A stretch of 64,000 nt of DNA from positions 4,190,966-4,254,965 of the forward strand of contig CM020514.1 of the NCBI GenBank assembly GCA_009823395.1, in the 5' to 3' direction. Positions within the stretch are counted from its first letter, which is position 1, and each line of letters starts with the position of its first letter. The DNA comes from Thamnaconus septentrionalis (taxonomy: Eukaryota > Chordata > Actinopteri > Tetraodontiformes > Monacanthidae). The notes under the pieces are model-generated. The model was not told where the DNA came from. It did not search any database and saw nothing but the letters and a program-made list of their open reading frames with translations. Both the position numbers and the translations under genes were made by a program. This document shows positions 1 to 12,620 of the stretch, piece after piece.

Positions 1-61
1 AAGTGGAGAAGCTTATCAAAGATGGTGCGAACAACAAAAAAACAGCACTAAGAGCAAATAT

Positions 62-92
62 TGAATAATAATAATAATAATAATAATAATAC
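62..92. repeat. (AAT)n microsatellite
   Basis: About ten tandem AAT units in AT-rich intergenic DNA. Confidence 0.9.
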
Positions 93-829
93 TAAATTAA
101 TACTTTTAAAAGAATAATTATTTTCCGTACAGATTTGTACCATATATTCTTAGTTATTTGTTTATTATACTTTTTTTTATATATCTTTGCTTTTATCGTA
201 GTATAATAGCTCCCATGATAAATGATGACTGACTGAGAGAATTACATTGGAGAGTGCAAGTAGCCTGTTTCACTCGTCGATGTCTGTCAAAATGCTCAGT
301 TTAAAAAATGGCAAAGAAGCGCCTCTGCTTCCACTTGGCTATATCACTTACTGACAAGATGTGATTTGCCTGCTATTAATAGTACTTTGGGAGATAATTT
401 CTGCCTTGTTATCTTAGCAGCCATACTCAAGAAGCCTTGCCAAAGGCACTCTGCTCTCAAGCACGGTTGTGTAACCTTGCTTTCTATCGTTATCTTGGTC
501 TTGTGTTGCTCCCATTTTTAATTCAGTGCTCACTTGCTTCACTGCTTTCGCTCTTCTAACGTCTCTGTCCACCTCTCTCTTCTCCTCTTTGTCCGGCCTT
601 TACTGACCTGTAAAGAAAAGCTACACATTTAGGAACAGGGTAAAACATATTTCTGTGCCGTGTAACAATAAGGGGCTACAAAATATTTCATTTGCACTGT
701 ATTTATTTGTGCATTATGTTTCATTGTTGACAGTAAAACATAACTAAAGGAGTAGAAAGCAAATGGCATATCTTCTGATCATCTGTTCATCAGTTCTGGC
801 CTGTTTAATTTAGATAAACAAGAATGGGC
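93..829. other. Intergenic, no gene seen
   Basis: AT-rich sequence. Its open frames are short, lack family motifs and have no exon-like splice context. Nothing is recognisable apart from the repeats listed separately. Confidence 0.5.
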
Positions 830-835
830 CAACAT

Positions 836-1040
836 CCATCCTTCTATCCTTTTCTATCACTGCTTCTCCTTCACTCAGGGTGACAGGTTTGCTGGAGCCT
901 ATCACCGCTGTCCTGGGGCAAAGATGTGAACAGAGCAGCCAACTCATTTGCACTCTGTATTTGCAATATAGAATTCCCACTTAGCCTAATGTGCATGTCT
1001 TTGGACTGTGGGATGAAGCCAGACAAACAATGTGACATGA
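836..1040 (+). repeat. Dispersed repeat family A, copy 1 (partial)
   Basis: Starts with a CATCCATCC-like edge followed by a CACTCAGGGTGACAGG block, GCTGGAGCCTATC, and TTTGGACTGTGGGATGAAGCC further on. The same ordered blocks recur at 12243, 38700, 40272 and 59578. This is a common teleost interspersed repeat layout. No coding capacity is seen. This copy is shortened in the middle. Confidence 0.75.
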
Positions 1041-1769
1041 CCGACACAAACATCCAAATATCTGTAAATTAGCTAAGTTATACTTTTTAAGTTCTGCCAC
1101 AGAGAAAAATAGCGAGGTTCTGTTTCTTTAAAAATTCTGTTGAGTTCAGCACATAACTGGTTCTCTTATTTAATCATTGATTTGAAAAGGAGATAAAGAC
1201 ACACAGCAATGAAAGTGCTTACAGAGTCTAATAAGTTCAAAAGCAAGCGTCAATCGAAATCTGACTAATCTTTGCAGTGGTTAAAAAAAAAAGCTAACAT
1301 TGATCTGTTTTAAAGGTTGGGTAAGTCTCTAATACATCACTACATTACTGAACCTTATCTGCTTTTCAAATCCATCATTACATCACACGTGCTGCAGCCT
1401 GACATGTAATAGGACTGATACAATAGAGAGACACGCAAAGGGCTTGACATTGATTTTTGATCGCTCCCAACCAATCAGATTCTTTGCAACTGGGAGACAA
1501 TTGCCCTTGACCCTGTGCCGACTGAGGGCCCCTCACTATTCTGACCAGGAGGAACATTGTAAATCCAATCTGGCTTTTTTTTTTTACTTTCTCCCCAATT
1601 GATACTGCTTTCATGTTGTGTGTGGTTGTGCTGTACACTCAAGATAATCAGGAGGGCCTGTACACATCATGTTAACATAAAATACCCTTTGGTATGTTGA
1701 ACTAGACATCATTGTGGCTGTATCAGAGACTACTTCACCGAGCAATACTGTTTTTGTATTTTTGTTTTG

Positions 1770-2560
1770 TTCTTAAAAGGCACTGCAAATCCAGCGTCTG
1801 GCAGACTCTGGAGACACCAGAGGCTTTTTCAGTGGCACTTCGGCTGTCTGCGGCCCAAGCCTTCACGGCTTGAACCCATTGCTCTCAAAGGACGGACAGG
1901 AGCTGCTGATGGACAAGTCCATCAACAAGCGATGGAGAGAGCACTTCCATGAACTCCTCAACCATAACACTGCAACCCAATCAAACCTCATCAGTCACAT
2001 CCCTCAGAGTACCATCAGGGAAGACATGGGGGAAACTCTGACCTTACCCGAGGTCCAAGATGCCATCAGGAGCCTGAAGAACAACAAGGCCACCAGTCCA
2101 GATGGGATCCCAGCTGAGATCCTAAAAGAAGGTGGACCAGAACTCATGTGCCGCTAGGAGGTCTGGGAAAAGGGAGAACTCCCCTCAGAGCTCAGGGATG
2201 CTGTGATCGTGACCATATTTAAGAAGGGGGATAAAGCTGATTGTGGAAACTGCAGAGGTATCTCACTCCTGTCAACAACGGGCAAAGTACTGGCTTGTGT
2301 TCTCGCTGACCGCCTACTGCCAAATTCTGAGGAAATTCTCACAGAATCACAGTACGGCTTCCGTCTATCTAGAGGTACAGCAGAGATGATCTTCACAGCC
2401 CGCCAACTCCAGGAAAAATGCCGGGAAAACAAGGAGCCTTTGCGCATGGCTTTCATAGACTTAACAAGGCCTTTGACACAGTAGATCAGCAGGCTCTGTG
2501 GACCATACTGTTGAGGTATGGCTGGATGTACGCCTTTGAAATTATGATGGCATTGACGAC
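1770..2560 (+). pseudogene. LINE reverse transcriptase fragment
   Basis: Translation in successive frames gives a non-LTR retrotransposon reverse transcriptase. It holds the upstream block with RWREHFHELL, then LKNNKATSPDGIPAEILKEG, then a finger/palm segment with IFKKGDKADCGNCRGISLLS, and finally AFIDLT followed after a frame change by AFDTVDQQALW. The copy is dead. A TAG at about 2155 interrupts the frame next to a small deletion, and the frame shifts near 2465 just before the AFDTV block. The second half of the polymerase, including the catalytic YADD region, is absent. The clade is not certain from this fragment. Confidence 0.85.
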
Positions 2561-2656
2561 ATGTGTTTTTCAGTTACCCACTAAACACACAAGCCTGCTC
2601 GCATGCGAGCCAAACACATACAGAAAGACTTGTCTGGTAGGTTGGGGACCTCCTAT

Positions 2657-2839
2657 CAAAAGTCAACATAAGTCCCTGGAGGGGACATAGATGAAAACAT
2701 AAAGATTGCCAGGGGGAAATATTTTGTTTTACAATAATAAAAGCAAATGACAGGACTCCAAAACCATTATTTTGCCCTACAGACCATTTACAAAAGTGAC
2801 CCTACTGAATGCACTTTTGTTGTTGTCCTGATGTCACTA
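2657..2839 (+). repeat. Dispersed repeat pair C, copy 1
   Basis: A block of about 183 bp starting AAAGTCAACATAAG and ending TTGTTGTTGTCCTGATGTCACTA. It is repeated with small differences at 6626-6808 in the same orientation. It lies directly downstream of the LINE reverse transcriptase fragment. I do not recognise the family. Confidence 0.8.
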
Positions 2840-5800
2840 GTTAGGAGCTGGAAGTGGATCGACCATTGCATCGAAGATCAGGCTAAACGCCTCCTGAGTA
2901 TCTTCCAGCATTGCTGTTGGCTCAACGATTAAATTCTGGTCTGAAATACTGTAGATCAGTGCGCTGCCTCCTGTGCCATGGCAACGCATCCATGATCAAT
3001 TGTCAGGAATGCCCGCGACAACTTTCAAAGATGTAATCACGTCACTATTGTTTTACTAGTGTCAGGCATTTACTATGCAAAGACAATAATGTCTGCAATA
3101 CATAATCAGCCATTTCCACCATACTTTAAATTCTGCAAACATGATGTGTTTGTTTTTTTTTGTTCAATTTAAAGCACTTTCTCACCTGCAGTTGGGCCAT
3201 GGCAACTTCAGACAAACAAGTTCAAAAGTGAGGACGGTTGGTGTTTCAGGCCCCCTTCATGCCTTACTATGATGGACTCACATATGAATTAAGTCAATGA
3301 GGATAAATGAGGCCTTCGCTTTTCCTCTCTTCCAATGTGCTTTGACTAAAAGCTGGACCTTTATGTACTTTCTGCCTTTTTAAATGATCTCTCTTGATCC
3401 TCAGGAGTGCATTGAATGTCTTTAAAGCTATTATTTCCTTTGTGTGTTGTGTTCAGCAAAGCCTCACGGGCAGAGAGCAGCTTTGACTAGAAGACTGTAA
3501 GTGCTCACAAGTCGTGCTTACTTAGAAGAGACAATATTGTGTATCAAATCTCTGAAATTCGAGATCCAATCTTGAAGAATTCCACCAGCTTCTTGAATGG
3601 AAGACTTGTCCATATTTCTGCAGTACTTTTGTGCTAGAGAGTGTGCATGTACATGTCATGGTCTGCTGTCACCATCAGTGAGATTCATGGCGTCAAGTTT
3701 GTTCAGGAAATATTCATGACATCAAGGGCCTGCTTTGCTAAGATCCAGGATAGCGCTTGCAAAATCGATTGCACATGCAAATCGATTGCACTCCCTATTA
3801 GTTTGCATGCGGCAAACAAAAAGTGGTGGCAAGAGGATTTTGTGTCTCACCAGTCTCTGCAATAGAGTCTATTCTACATATTTGGATACAATGACATCTT
3901 TAGTGTGTTTAATGTGATGATGTATGATGATGCCATTGACGATTTTGCGGCAAGAAAATCATGCTCAAGCAACGACCATAGTTTTACAGTAGCATGTAGC
4001 TATTGTTTTGTGGAATAGTGCAGTGTGTCACCTATTTAAAATATTATTGCACCCATTTTGATTTAAATCTTGATTAAATTCTAACTTTTGAAGTTAAATT
4101 TTAATTTCCTTTCCAAATCTTTCCTAAAGCAAGAAATTAGTTCATCATTATGTCAATTTCCATTATGTGTGCGTCCATCTGTTTAATTTGGTTGATGTTC
4201 TTGTTCTTCTATTCACCCTCATTCACCCATTTCTACATCTCCCTGTTTGAGAAAATCTAAAATGGCCATACGGTCTTGATTTTGTCTCTTTTCGCCACAG
4301 ACATGAATCTGTCCTCATCAGAACTAAGTATTTTTTGAAAACGCAGGCAACCAGCGCTGTTACCTCTGACTGTGTTGGAGCTAAGAATAGAACAGAACAG
4401 CCTCTTACATAATGCAGCCTCATTGCATCCTGGGATGAGATGGCGTAGCTTGGCCAAGCAATGGTCAAAGCTATTTTTAATTTTATTACATCATTTAACA
4501 TGAGATGAAAATATTGCCTTTATATCTCATAATAATATTGATGTGCGCTGAGTTTTGGCAGGTGTTGAAATTGTGCATTCAGTTTGGTTCTCAGTCTGAT
4601 TTATGATGAAATAGTAGCTGAATTTTTGACTATAGATGCTTAATTGCTTTTTTACAAAAATGAATTTTCCATGACTGTGTTGTCCCAGATCTCAAACATG
4701 ATGTGACGTGACAGACAACCTTGTCTTCTTCTTTTAATGCAAAATGAAAAATCATTTGCTGTTCTTAAAGCATGCATACGAATTGGTTTTGCAAGCAACT
4801 TGACTTGCAGAGTTCTCTTTATTTCTTCTCAGTCTTCCTGTTCTTCTTCTTCAGTGACTTCCTATAGTTTTGCCCCATAGACACTGAAGCAATTTAGTCA
4901 TAGAATGCAGGTTGGGAAGATGGATGAGCAAGATTTCATAAATGTGAAAGATTAATGATTTATAAATTGCCACTTTTGAGATGACAATAACAATGTTGGT
5001 CAAAGATAAACGTAACAAATAAATCACCTCAGAGAAGAGTCTGTCTTCATTGTTCACTCACTTTCCCTCCCACACGGAACAGCCTGATTTTTCTTTTTTC
5101 AGCATATTCTGAGTGAAGGCAGATGGTCAAGAGGAACACAGGCTCACCTTGCCAACTCCTGCTGAGAAAGAATATGGCACAGTGGCATTTAACAAGTAAC
5201 AATATTTTGTCTCCAAAAAAAGAACTGAACACATCTCACATGTCTTGTTCTGTGTCAGAATTTCCTAGTTTCTGTTATTTTTTCCAACCCAATTTATAAT
5301 ATTTTAAATTGAATGTTTGACTGAAGTCAAGACTGACTGGGTCACTCAATTTGCAATAAGCCCATATTCCTATAGTGGTAGACCTCTGGGCATCATTACG
5401 AAATAAACAGGGTTAAGTTGAGGGGTAAACAATACAATCTTTTTTTTTTTTTTTTTGAAATAACTGCTATTCAACTGCTTTCAAAAATATGCCAATCCAC
5501 AACTTATTTCATCAGCTTTTTTTTTTATGAGTGGTCATATTTTACCACTTCAAGCCTCTGTATTTATTCATGAGACACTGTGCTGTTTGATTTGGGGAGT
5601 AAAAGCTATGCAGATGACCATCAACTATTGGTAAAACAGGAAGAAAACTGAATTTTTGATGCATCGTATGTGCAGAGATGGTGTTCCGACACAGCGGCTC
5701 TGACCCCTGACAACATTGAGCCATTTTGTCTACAAAAGCTGCTGCTCACGACATATTTGCTCCTTTCTTCCCCATTCTGATGATCACTATGAACTCGAGG

Positions 5801-6150
5801 CGGTTGTCTTCTCGATGACCCATAAACGCCTTTCAATGAAAGGCGGGGGCAGCGCTGAGTGGAATGTAGTCATGAAACTTTGTCAGGAATGCCTCTGAAT
5901 GTCTTCATGGCGCCTGACAGTTTTACTCTCAGATACAATGAGAGCTTGAGAAGGTGTAGGGCGACAACCACATCGGCGCGTCTCTCACTGTCTTTCTCTA
6001 CCCGAAACTCGTCTTATTCACGCAACACTGCAACACAGTGTCCGAAATTCTACGATGATTTGGCTCGACAGTCTCAGCAAGTGGCAGCTTTATGACCAAC
6101 AACTACAAACCAACCAATAGAAATGCAGCAAGAAAAGACAATGATCCCCA
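2840..6150. other. Intergenic, no gene seen
   Basis: About 3.3 kb with scattered short frames only. Poly-T runs occur near 5440 and 5520. A somewhat GC-richer patch lies at about 5640-6110 and includes a 19-bp palindrome at 5827-5845. No splice-supported exon, RNA gene or known element could be identified. Confidence 0.5.
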
Positions 6151-6151
6151 T

Positions 6152-6154
6152 GAC

Positions 6155-6192
<38 letters not shown>

Positions 6193-6193
6193 T
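6152..6193. repeat. (GATA)n microsatellite
   Basis: About nine to ten tandem GATA units. Confidence 0.95.
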
Positions 6194-6625
6194 GATATCT
6201 AAAGTCATCTCAATTACACATTTTTTATACATGTACTGACTGTTGGTGTTGATAAATGTCAGTAAAAATTATGCTATCTTTAAACGCTAGTATTGTGCCA
6301 ATTGCTAGCAGAAGCAAATGAATATGTTCCTCCAACTGTCTCTTTAAAATAGGCATATAAAATTTGTCTCTTTTGCCAAGCCAGGGCTGAATCGGAATCA
6401 TCCTCTTCATTTTTGAGGTGTTTTTCTCTGCATATGCAACCATAAAAATGTCATCTTGCTTTTAGGCCATGCCACGACAGAGATCAAAGCGGCACTGATG
6501 CCTTCGAGTGGAAACGCGGGCCCTCGCAGCGTCGCCTGCTGGATACTCAGAAAAAGAGACTTAACCTCACCATCTGTCACTCAACAGTCATTCTGCTGTT
6601 TTTGATCCTCCACTCAGTGGCCATT

Positions 6626-6808
6626 GAAAAGTCAACATAAGCCTCTGGAGGGGACACAGAGGAAAACACAGAGATTGCCAAGGGGAAATATTTTTGTTTT
6701 GCAATAATAAAAGCAAATGACAGGGCTCAAAAATGGTTCTTTTGCCCTACAGACCATTGACAAAAGTGACCTAGTGAATGCACTTTTGTTGTTGTCCTGA
6801 TGTCACTA
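6626..6808 (+). repeat. Dispersed repeat pair C, copy 2
   Basis: Direct copy of 2657-2839. Shared landmarks are GTCAACATAAG, the GGAGGGGACA block, GCAATAATAAAAGCAAATGACAG-like sequence, TTTTGCCCTACAGACCATT and the GTTGTCCTGATGTCACTA end. It has diverged by substitutions and 1-bp indels. Confidence 0.8.
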
Positions 6809-9800
6809 CTTTTAGTTTTTGTTTAATGTAAAGGACAAAAACACTACACACACGCACCAACAAAATCTTACTTATTTTATGTTTTAGTGCAATACTTTAG
6901 AAAATGTATTCAGTTAATTCTAACATGGAATATAGTAATTATTTTATTGTGTTTTCAGTGGAGGTTCAGTTAAGCTTTTGCCTTTTTCTATATTAGCTTA
7001 TGCGATAAGCACTGCCTTACAGTCAGGGATACAGTAGTTTAATCTGGTTGAACAGCAAAAATCCAAGCTGATTCATTTTATCAGTTCAAATGTTTGACTG
7101 CTTCATTTAACAAAGATTACATTTCATTTACTGACGCATCATGACCAGAAGCAAGGGAAATTTTAGGGATTATTTTCGTGTTAAAAAAAATTAAATTTTA
7201 AAGAATTTAGGAATGAAAAGATGATATTACTTGAAGGATTAAGGAAGGAGGCACAGAGACAAATGGAGGCAGGACGAGGACAGTGAAGAGGCAGGAAGTA
7301 GCAATGAGGTGAGGAAGAGGCAACACTTAAAGATGCATTGCCGTCATAATACAGATATTAAGGCAAATAGCAGTTTTAGAAACAAAAGAAACTTTCTCAA
7401 CAAATATGCTAGGACTCTTAATAAAGCGTTGGCATCTGATGGTACAGAAAGAAGTATCACAGGCGGATACTGTAGCTATCTAATGTTTGCTATCCTCTAT
7501 TTACAAGAAACTTTTGAAAAAGTAGAAGAACACAGAGCTGATTGTGAATGTTTTGCAGCGTTATTATTATGACTTTGACTGAATTTCTGTGAAAACCAGG
7601 TCTGGATTTGACAGTTTTCTGACATGTGCCCCTAAAACCTCCTGTGTTGTCCTGAAGCCTGTGATTCATTTACTGCAAAAGGAAAGGAATCTGCACGCTT
7701 AGTTTCTTGTTATGGGGCTGTTTTGCTGCTGTTTTCATTGATAGGTTGGATAGTTTGAGCTGGTTTCTTTTTTGAAAGACTATCTGCCGCTGGTTTGAAC
7801 TCGCAGACATTGCCGTGTGCAACCCTGTCTTCAGTGTACGTGCTCGTTTTAGTGTTGCGAAATGGTGATGGTGGAGCGTGCACAACTGTTTATTGCTGCT
7901 TTCAAATGCCACCTTCAAAGCCTGACCCCACTGAGACACATGCTCATTCGTTTGGACAGCAGTTGCAGTGCAACATCTTAGCTAGCGCAGCAGCCGCCCA
8001 CTCTGGTTATATGTGGGAGCTACTTACAAGCTGAAGACCTGACTTCTCGCAAAAAGACACATCACTACTACTACTCGCTGACAGATTGCGATTGGATTTT
8101 TATTTTTATTTTTATTTTATTTGAATATTTGATAACAAGGTGTTTCGTATACTTGGTCCATGCTGTTTTCAACTTTACATAGTTAGGAAGTGCTTCAGCT
8201 GACAAAAGTAGTGGCTGTTAAAATATCATATCATCAAATGATCATCAGATTTGTATGAGACAATTTTTAGATTTAAATAAAAATTTAGAGCCACTTTTTC
8301 CTGCCCAAACGGTTCCCTAAAATATATCAAACAGCACGTAACAGATAACGTGCATGAGCTTTGGTTCTGAAAGAAATACTGTGAGCTCAACCATCGCTCT
8401 GCCTGAGGAAATTCAATTGTTTCTGAGATTGCACTGATTGACACGTTTTCTTCGATACGACATGAAGTGGCAGGGCCAACAGAGAAGCTCCTCCAGCATG
8501 TGGCTCATGTAAAGGAGATGGTGAGCAGCAAATTGTGACCAAGGGCTCACTTGGACATCAAATTGAACGTGATCTTAACCAGTGACGGCAAACTGACGGC
8601 TCATCTGATTTCTCTGTCATTCTGTAATTAAGTTATCTGCTTCTGCGGAAAGTGCTTAACAGACGGCAGGCTTTTATTGGTCACAACAAGACCATAAAAA
8701 CGGTGCTGGTGCATCATGAACAACAAAGACAGTTAGCTAGTTACCAATTTACAGAATTGTTATTTACAGAACCTCCAAAAAATAAAACCCAAAGGAAAAT
8801 CTCAGCATCTAACCCATGTAGATTGCCTTCTTTTATTTTTTTTTTTTTTTTTTTTTTTTTATGCAATTAGGCCATGCCAATTCAATGCCCATCCAAATGG
8901 GCTTGAATATCATCTAATAGTATCATCAAATGCTGGCCATGTATGCCTCTGCAGTTTCATGCAGCCGATAAACTGATTCTGGCACCATGGAAGCACTGTG
9001 CATTTGCAAGAGAAGAACTTTAATTCTATATAGACAACAAAAGAGCATAATATAAAAGACTTGGTCCACACAGCAGAAACAAAACACGGAAAGTTACAAA
9101 TCACAAGTAAAAATAAAACTAGGACGAATGAAAAGGAGAAAGTTGTTTGTTGCCTAAAGAGCCTCTGTCGCATTTGAAAGAAACAAAACAAAACATTTTC
9201 TGTTTACGGTTTTAATACAATATGGACAGTCTGCCCTGCATTGTACATAGTTCTGGGGCTTGAAAGTGACACGAGTGACCTCAGCGCTTTCCAAAACATC
9301 GCATGCGGTGTTTCATGTCACTGAATCTGCCTTGGAGCACTCTTCTGCAGGCTGGCATTGAACAACTCCACTGTGTGCCACTGAAAAGTCTAGCTGTTAC
9401 AATATCTGACATGTTGCCTGCGGTCTGATGTGTGATGAAGACTGCTGTTGATGTTGACTTTTGACACTTAATATGCACCATATGATTCAGAAAATGTCTT
9501 TGCGCGATGAAAAAAATAAATAGATTCGAGATTGTAGTTAGCATATGCCATTCATTCAAAGTGTTTATAAGCAGGTTTCACTTTTACAAAGACAAGCACA
9601 CTAATTACGATTAATGCACAGGATAACAGGATTTCTACGTATCGAGGCTGTGACATGCTGTTCGACGAGCCTACCTTTGAAGCCAGGTTTAGGGGATTAA
9701 AGGAGCTGGGCCGTTTATGTGTTTTTGAGTGCTCTTCCTCATTTAGGACGGGCCAGATGTCACTCTGCATGGCCATTCATTATGCTGGTAACCTGGCCTG

Positions 9801-9870
9801 AACCTGGCAGCAACTTACTTCCTGTCATTGATACTTCCTGTGACCTTCAGTCTGTGCCAGCGGTGTCTAT
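6809..9870. other. Intergenic, no gene seen
   Basis: AT-rich DNA with a 27-bp poly-T run near 8834. The open frames at 7309-7572 and 7795-8034 have no family motifs, no splice context and no start context, so they are left uncalled. Confidence 0.5.
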
Positions 9871-9874
9871 CTTT

Positions 9875-9899
9875 ACACACACACACACACACGTACACG

Positions 9900-9933
<34 letters not shown>
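9875..9933. repeat. (CA)n/(CG)n compound microsatellite
   Basis: CA repeats flank a short alternating GC core (GTGCGCGCGCGC). This purine-pyrimidine alternation is prone to Z-DNA. Confidence 0.9.
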
Positions 9934-10078
9934 CATCCATAGGTATCTATAGATAGCTCACTTGGCAAAAACAACATAGCACAAAATCAAATCAGCCAAT
10001 TTTCCAAACAATTACTAAGCGAGTTATAACTCGGACCAACGAGGTGTCACTATCTTGGCTGAATTTCAATCTAGACCA

Positions 10079-10395
10079 GGGGTCACCACCAACATGGTGC
10101 TCTTGGACACCAGGTAGCCCCCCTAAGGACCACATGAGTCGGCCCCCCGCTGGCCTGTTTGAAAAATAGCACGACTCGTTGAGCTGCGTTTAAAATTACA
10201 TTTTATCCAACCTTGTCAAGTCATTGATGATAATTGTTGACACCTCATTAACGTGGTCAGTCACATAGGTCAGTGTCATAAATCATAATATATAAAAGGA
10301 AAACGTGTTATTTCAGGAGAGTGCAGCAAACTGATCGCCCTTCATATGACTCGGGTCCCACGGAGTAGCTCTCACATTTTTAAAAGGTTGGTGAC
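10079..10395. mobile_element. hAT-like non-autonomous element (MITE)
   Basis: The left end reads CAGGGGTCACCA. The right end holds AGGTTGGTGACT, which is an imperfect inverted copy of the left end. The interior mentions the usual hAT-type blocks of CATGAGTCGG and GGTCCCACGGAGTAGCTC. No transposase is encoded. Terminal inverted repeats of the CAGGGGT type are typical of vertebrate hAT MITEs. The exact right terminus and the target-site duplication are not clear. Confidence 0.6.
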
Positions 10396-10419
10396 TCTAT
10401 ATATAGTAGCGCCAGTATA

Positions 10420-11020
10420 TATGGCATGGCTCAAATGTTGACGATTCATCCTTCGATCATGTTTTCTTCTTGTCCCTCTCACACTCTCTGCGATGCCCAG
10501 ATTCACTCCATCACCATCAGTGATCACGCGCCAGCCTCTACACACATCTCCACAAAAACACCTAGATCGCCGACTTTGAACTGGAGGCTTAATACGTTGT
10601 TACTCATAGACCAAGATTTTAAAAAAAATAAAATAAAAAATAAAAAATTCTTCAACAAGGTGTGGACATTGTCTTTACAAATGAACAAATTTCCTGAATC
10701 CTCCATTTGTGTTATATGGGAGGCAGTTAAAACTGTAATGCATGGCAAAAATTAATATCGAATTCATGCCACAAGAAAGATAAGGAGCAAGCTTCGGAGT
10801 CAGAATTAGTCAACAATATCAAAACTTTAGAATCATCATTAACCTACCAAAATTATCGCTCCCTTTGGCCAAATATTGGTGCTACCTACTCCAAAATGGC
10901 AATAGAAATCCTGAATACTGGCCTGCTTTCTTCAAACGTGACCTCTGCTAACATCAGCCTTGTACTCAAGCCTGATAAAGACCCTACGCTTCCGTCCAGC
11001 TATCAGCCAATGTTGTGAAT
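10420..11020 (+). pseudogene. L1-type LINE fragment (endonuclease end to RT start)
   Basis: Translation in shifting frames shows an endonuclease C-terminal block with ITISDHAPAS and WRLNTLLL, then a helical linker, then LPSSYQP and LVLKPDKDP-like sequence that precedes the reverse transcriptase in fish L1 elements. Internal stops and deletions make it non-functional, and the copy ends abruptly at about 11020. Confidence 0.7.
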
Positions 11021-11029
11021 CAATACACA

Positions 11030-12240
11030 TCTTGAAGTTGTCTGTAAAGCCACAGCTGCAGGAGGTTTTAGCCTGTGGCTGTGATGTCAGTGGTGCATAA
11101 AACAAAATTCATACAACTGTCCACAGGAGGGCGCATGGTATTTAAGATTTTATTTATTTAAAAAAATTGTTGAAGAACAGGGGGTGCGAAAAGACTGCAG
11201 CCTCTACCAGCCTGTGAATTAATTAGCATCTGCCCATTTTCTTGCATACTGTTCAGAACTATTTTCGATGTAAGTATGCATCACTTTTTTACTGTAGAAA
11301 AGAAATAAAGGGAGAAATAAAGGGAGAAAAGCAAATCAAAGGTGGTGTTTATACACCTGTCAAACGTCATGTGGAAGTCAATGCAAAGCATTTGTGGATA
11401 GGGTGCTGTTTCTAATTAGGCTTATTTGCATAAAAGAAGGAGTCATTTTGCGTGAAATAATAAATTAAAATATTTTTCAATGAGTTTGGTTTTCTGCCAA
11501 AAAAAGCCAGGCTATCGCTTTGTGGATCTGGCCCAATGGACTTTCAGGAAATTGGGTAACACACAAGTAAGGATCAATGTAAATGTGAAAAAAATTTGCT
11601 CTAAATAATATAATTTGATCTTTAAAATTGTTACTGTTGTTTATAGCAAGAGAGAGTTTCACTATTTAGTCAGTTAGGCTTTATAATTCGACTAACTGTA
11701 ATGAATGATTAGCTAATTAGTTAGTGTAAATACTTTAACATAATATATATTTTTTTTAAATACTCATGCTGTAGGCGGAAATATGTACACTGCATTGATG
11801 CATGTATTTATGAAGCGTAAAAAAAAAAAAGCCCCACAACTGTAACTACAATCATCTTCCAACAGAGGGTGCAAAGCTGCTCAATATGAAATACAGCTGC
11901 CTCTGAAGTAATTTGCCTTCTTTTTCTTTCTCCCGTCACTCGCTGAAAACTGTGGTTTGTGTTCAACAATCAGGTTTAGAGTTGAATAACAACAGTTGAG
12001 AGAACGTGCTGGTTTGGCATCCTTTGTGTTGCTAGGGTCACAGCATTGTTTCAGCAATCTGAGTGTCAGCACAAACGGCATACTTCAGGCTTTTAAGAGC
12101 AAATCCCACTGAGTCATCAGCCAGCTGCAATGTTTTGTCCACTGGTTTTGCTGAGCTATGTGACCCTTGTTTGATGAGAGCTGTGTCATAAGACAGCCCT
12201 TATTTTGAAAAGGGAATAATTAGTCAAATTGTATCTCAAC
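11030..12240. other. Intergenic, no gene seen
   Basis: AT-rich, with short homopolymer runs near 11750 and 11820. No recognisable gene or element. Confidence 0.5.
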
Positions 12241-12242
12241 TA

Positions 12243-12620
12243 AACTTCCATCCATCCATCTTCTATACCCGCTTACTCCTGCACTCAGGGTCACGGGGTT
12301 CTGCTGGAGACTATCCCAGGTGTCATGGGGTGAAGGCAGGGTTGCACTCCGGACAAGTCGCCAGTTCATCGCAGGGCCACATTGAAAGACAAACAAACAT
12401 ACACCCATTCAGACTCACACACCTATTCACAATTTAGAGTTCCCAATTCACCTCACACGCTTGTTTTTGGACTGTGGAGGAAGTCAGAGTGCCCGCAGAG
12501 ATCCTATGCAGACACAGGGTGAACATGAAAACTGCACAAATAAAGGCCCCAGGCTTGAGATCGAACCCACAACCCTCTTGCTGTGAGCCGACAGTGCTAA
12601 CCGCTGCACCATCGTGTCGA
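12243..12620 (+). repeat. Dispersed repeat family A, copy 2 (most complete)
   Basis: Ordered blocks are CATCCATCCATCTTCTATAC, CTGCACTCAGGGTCACGGGG, CAAGTCGCCAGTTCATCGC, AATTTAGAGTTCCCAATTC, TTTTTGGACTGTGGAGGAAG, AGATCGAACCCACAACC and the terminal AGTGCTAACCGCTGCACCAT. This is the best reference copy in the window. The other copies preserve the same order. There is no open reading frame of note. Confidence 0.85.
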
